Positions 62,172-64,000 of a stretch of 64,000 nt of DNA are shown piece by piece (position 1 is the stretch's first letter; every line of letters begins with the position of its first letter). Made by a program: the position numbers and the translations under genes. Source of the DNA: Nannocystis sp. (GTDB lineage Bacteria; Myxococcota_A; Polyangia; Nannocystales; Nannocystaceae); contig JADJRG010000022.1 in the NCBI GenBank assembly GCA_016712315.1, positions 310,001 through 374,000 of the forward strand. Direction: 5' to 3'. The notes under the pieces were generated by a model, which made no database searches, was not told where the DNA came from, and saw only the letters and a program-made list of their open reading frames with translations.

Positions 62172-64000
62172 TCATCGCCGCTTCCGAACGGCTGGCGCCG
62201 GCCGACGCTCTTCGCCCTCATCCTCGCCCTCCGGCTCCCCGAGCCCCCCCTCAGCCAGCCGGCGCAGCTTCTTCTGCAGGCCGAAGCGGCTCAGCCCTAA
62301 GAGCTCCGCCGCCCGCGTCTGATTGCCCTCGGCCCGCTCCAGCGCCCGTCCGATCAGATCGCGCTCGACCCGATCGAGCCGGGGGCGCAGCCGCAGGTCA
62401 TCCGGATCCGGCGCGCCCGCGCCCTGCTCCGCCGCGATCTGCGGCGAGAGATCCTCCGGCGCCACCCGGCTCTCGACCAACACACACAAGCGCTGCAGCT
62501 CATTCTCCAGCTCGCGCACGTTCCCCGGCCACGCATAACGGGCGAGCCGTCGCATCGCCGGTCCGCCGATCGTCAACCGCCGCTCGCGATCGTAACGCCC
62601 CAAGAAGTGCTCGATCAGCGCCGGCAGATCCTCCGTACGCTCGCGCAGCGGCGGCAACGCGATCCGCACCACCTGGATCCGGTAGTAGAGATCCCCACGA
62701 AAGCGCCCATCCGCGACCATTTGCTCGAGGTTGCGGTTGCTGGCCGCGATCACGCGCACGTCGATCCTCCGCGACGCCGACTCCCCGACCCGCCGCACCT
62801 CCCCCTCTTGCAGCACCCGCAGCAGCTTCGTCTGCATCGCCGCGCTCATCTCCCCCACCTCATCGAGGAAGAGCGTGCCCCCCTGCGCCGCCTCAAACAG
62901 CCCCGCGGTCGCCTTAAACGCGCCCGTGAAGGCCCCCTTCGCGTGACCGAAGAGCACGCTCTCCAGCAGCGTCTCCGGGATCGCTCCGCAGTTCTCCGCG
63001 ATGAACGGCGCGCCGCGCCGCGGCCCCGCGTCATGGATCGCCCGCGCCACCAGCTCCTTGCCCGTGCCGCTCTCGCCGTAGATCACCACCGGCACGTCCG
63101 AGTCCGCGACCCGATCGATCAGCTTAAACACCGCCTGCATCGCCGGCGACGAGCCGACCATCCCGCGATAGCTCGCCCGCGCCGGCCCCTGCCGCACCTG
63201 CTCGCGCAGCCCGCGGACCTCGAGCTCGCGCTCCTCCAGCAGCCGCGCGAGCTGCTGCCCCTGCGCCGCCAACGCCGCCGCCTGCTCGCGCTGCACCGCG
63301 ATCGTCCGCGCGTGCGCCAACGCCAGCGACGCCAGCTCCGCCAGCGCCTCCGCGGCCGTCAGCGCCCCGTCATTAAACGCCCCGCGGCGCAGCCGATGAT
63401 CGACATACGCCGCCCCGACGATCTCCCCGCGGCACAAGAACGGCACCGCCAGCACCGATCGCAGCGCCAGGTGCGAGACGGATCGCGACGCGTCGAAGCG
63501 ATCATCGGTCGCCGCGTCGACGCTGAGGATCGGCTCCCCCTCCACCAGCACCCGCTCGATGATCGATCGCGAGAAGCTCGCCCCTCCGCTGCTCGCCGAC
63601 AGCTCGCGCACCACCTCGATCCGCGCCTGTCCTTCGCGCCAGGGCAGCATCACCCCGACCCCACGATCGGCGTCGCACAGCTCCATGATCGCGTCGACCA
63701 CCTGCGCCACCAACGCCTCGATCTCGTCCTCTCGCGCGAGCCGCCGATAGATCTGGATCAGCCGCGCCGCGCCGAGCGCCTCGCGAGGCCGCTCTGGGGC
63801 CCGCTCTTGCTCCTCGACGATCGGATCGAGCTCACGGATCAGCTCCCCCAGCGCCGGGTCGAGCTCACGAGTCAAGGACGCGCGCACCGCCGCGCGATCG
63901 AGCCTGTCGACCTTCTCCATCATCATCTCCATCGTCTCACGCAGGCGCCGCGCCAGCGCCTTCAGCTTCGCGACCGGCGCCCCGCCAGCCGCGGCGAGCG
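62172..64000 (-). CDS. Sigma-54-dependent enhancer-binding protein with GAF sensor (5' partial)
   Basis: The visible part is at least 608 aa. Coding continues past ATG 63932 to the window edge with no stop ('KLKALARRLRETMEMMMEKVDRLDRAA'), so the true start is outside. A GAF domain ('VVDAIMELCDADRGVGVML', 'RSVLAVPFLCRGEIVGAAYVDHRL') is followed by a coiled coil, then the AAA+ domain: Walker A 'GESGTGKELVARAI', the sigma-54 contact loop GAFTGA, Walker B 'GGTLFLDEVGEM', the R-finger 'LRVLQEGEVRRVGES', and a C-terminal Fis-type HTH ('LERAEGNQTRAAELLGLSRFGLQKKLRRL'). It activates sigma-54 promoters in response to a GAF ligand; there is no receiver domain in the visible part. Confidence 0.94.
   Translation of the reverse strand, partial: LAAAGGAPVAKLKALARRLRETMEMMMEKVDRLDRAAVRASLTRELDPALGELIRELDPIVEEQERAPERPREALGAARLIQIYRRLAREDEIEALVAQVVDAIMELCDADRGVGVMLPWREGQARIEVVRELSASSGGASFSRSIIERVLVEGEPILSVDAATDDRFDASRSVSHLALRSVLAVPFLCRGEIVGAAYVDHRLRRGAFNDGALTAAEALAELASLALAHARTIAVQREQAAALAAQGQQLARLLEERELEVRGLREQVRQGPARASYRGMVGSSPAMQAVFKLIDRVADSDVPVVIYGESGTGKELVARAIHDAGPRRGAPFIAENCGAIPETLLESVLFGHAKGAFTGAFKATAGLFEAAQGGTLFLDEVGEMSAAMQTKLLRVLQEGEVRRVGESASRRIDVRVIAASNRNLEQMVADGRFRGDLYYRIQVVRIALPPLRERTEDLPALIEHFLGRYDRERRLTIGGPAMRRLARYAWPGNVRELENELQRLCVLVESRVAPEDLSPQIAAEQGAGAPDPDDLRLRPRLDRVERDLIGRALERAEGNQTRAAELLGLSRFGLQKKLRRLAEGGLGEPEGEDEGEERRPAPAVRKRR

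Overview
The window is very GC-rich, densely coded bacterial chromosome with no insertion sequences, prophage, CRISPR array, tRNA or rRNA that I could see. Its content points to a myxobacterium (Myxococcota), most likely the Nannocystaceae group. The signs are many lipoproteins with Thr/Asp/Ser-rich linkers after the lipidated Cys, Cys-rich 'CGDG...GEQCDDGN' modules, a choice-of-anchor-L-type protein, Ser/Thr kinase-like proteins, a sigma-54 enhancer-binding protein, a chemosensory cluster, and a genuine oxidosqualene cyclase of sterol biosynthesis. The placement is inferred from gene content only.

Left part (1-32 kb, mostly + strand) is accessory and metabolic. A lipoprotein-type methyltransferase overlaps the start of an oxidosqualene (lanosterol-type) cyclase. 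After a Ser/Thr kinase come an S9 peptidase, a 5'-nucleotidase, a repeat-bearing surface lipoprotein, a single-HKD PLD-like protein, an EEP-family lipoprotein with a methyltransferase, two NAD-dependent epimerase/3beta-HSD-like dehydrogenases, RsgA, a glycerophosphodiesterase, a Gly-rich surface lipoprotein, an arginase-family enzyme, an FHA/SpoIIE phosphatase with its small STAS-like partner, a class V aminotransferase, UppP, a mannose-1-phosphate guanylyltransferase, an orphan CoA-transferase subunit A, a secreted lipase, a TPR-pseudokinase, a TetR regulator and an inositol-monophosphatase-family enzyme.

Middle part (32.6-50.8 kb, minus strand) is mostly housekeeping. One apparent operon reads M50 protease - scpA - scpB - rluB-type pseudouridine synthase - rpsN - rpmE2, with a promoter at its head and a strong terminator at its end. 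Upstream is a chemosensory operon cheA-cheW-cheW-receiver-cheR-cheB-GAF protein-cheY-xer, nearly all with overlapping ends and with no chemoreceptor gene. Then come ribH-nusB-M17N-like, rpsA with its own promoter and terminator, and cmk.

Right part (50.8-64 kb) holds a DUF4266 lipoprotein with a Gly/Cys-rich tail overlapping a DUF3570 outer-membrane barrel, a roadblock-like protein, a 2[4Fe-4S] ferredoxin with a clear promoter and terminator, a flippase-like membrane protein, smc divergent from ftsY, two myxobacterial-type outer-membrane barrel proteins, a small lipoprotein, and a sigma-54 activator whose 5' end runs off the window.

Most notable signals: the bacterial sterol cyclase; a dispersed short palindrome family TGTC-N6-GACA (six exact copies); the DUF4266/DUF3570 pair; a terminator hairpin whose 3' arm carries the ribosome binding site of the next gene; a receptor-less chemosensory operon with a degenerate receiver and a tyrosine recombinase; and in-frame 15-bp minisatellites in three genes.
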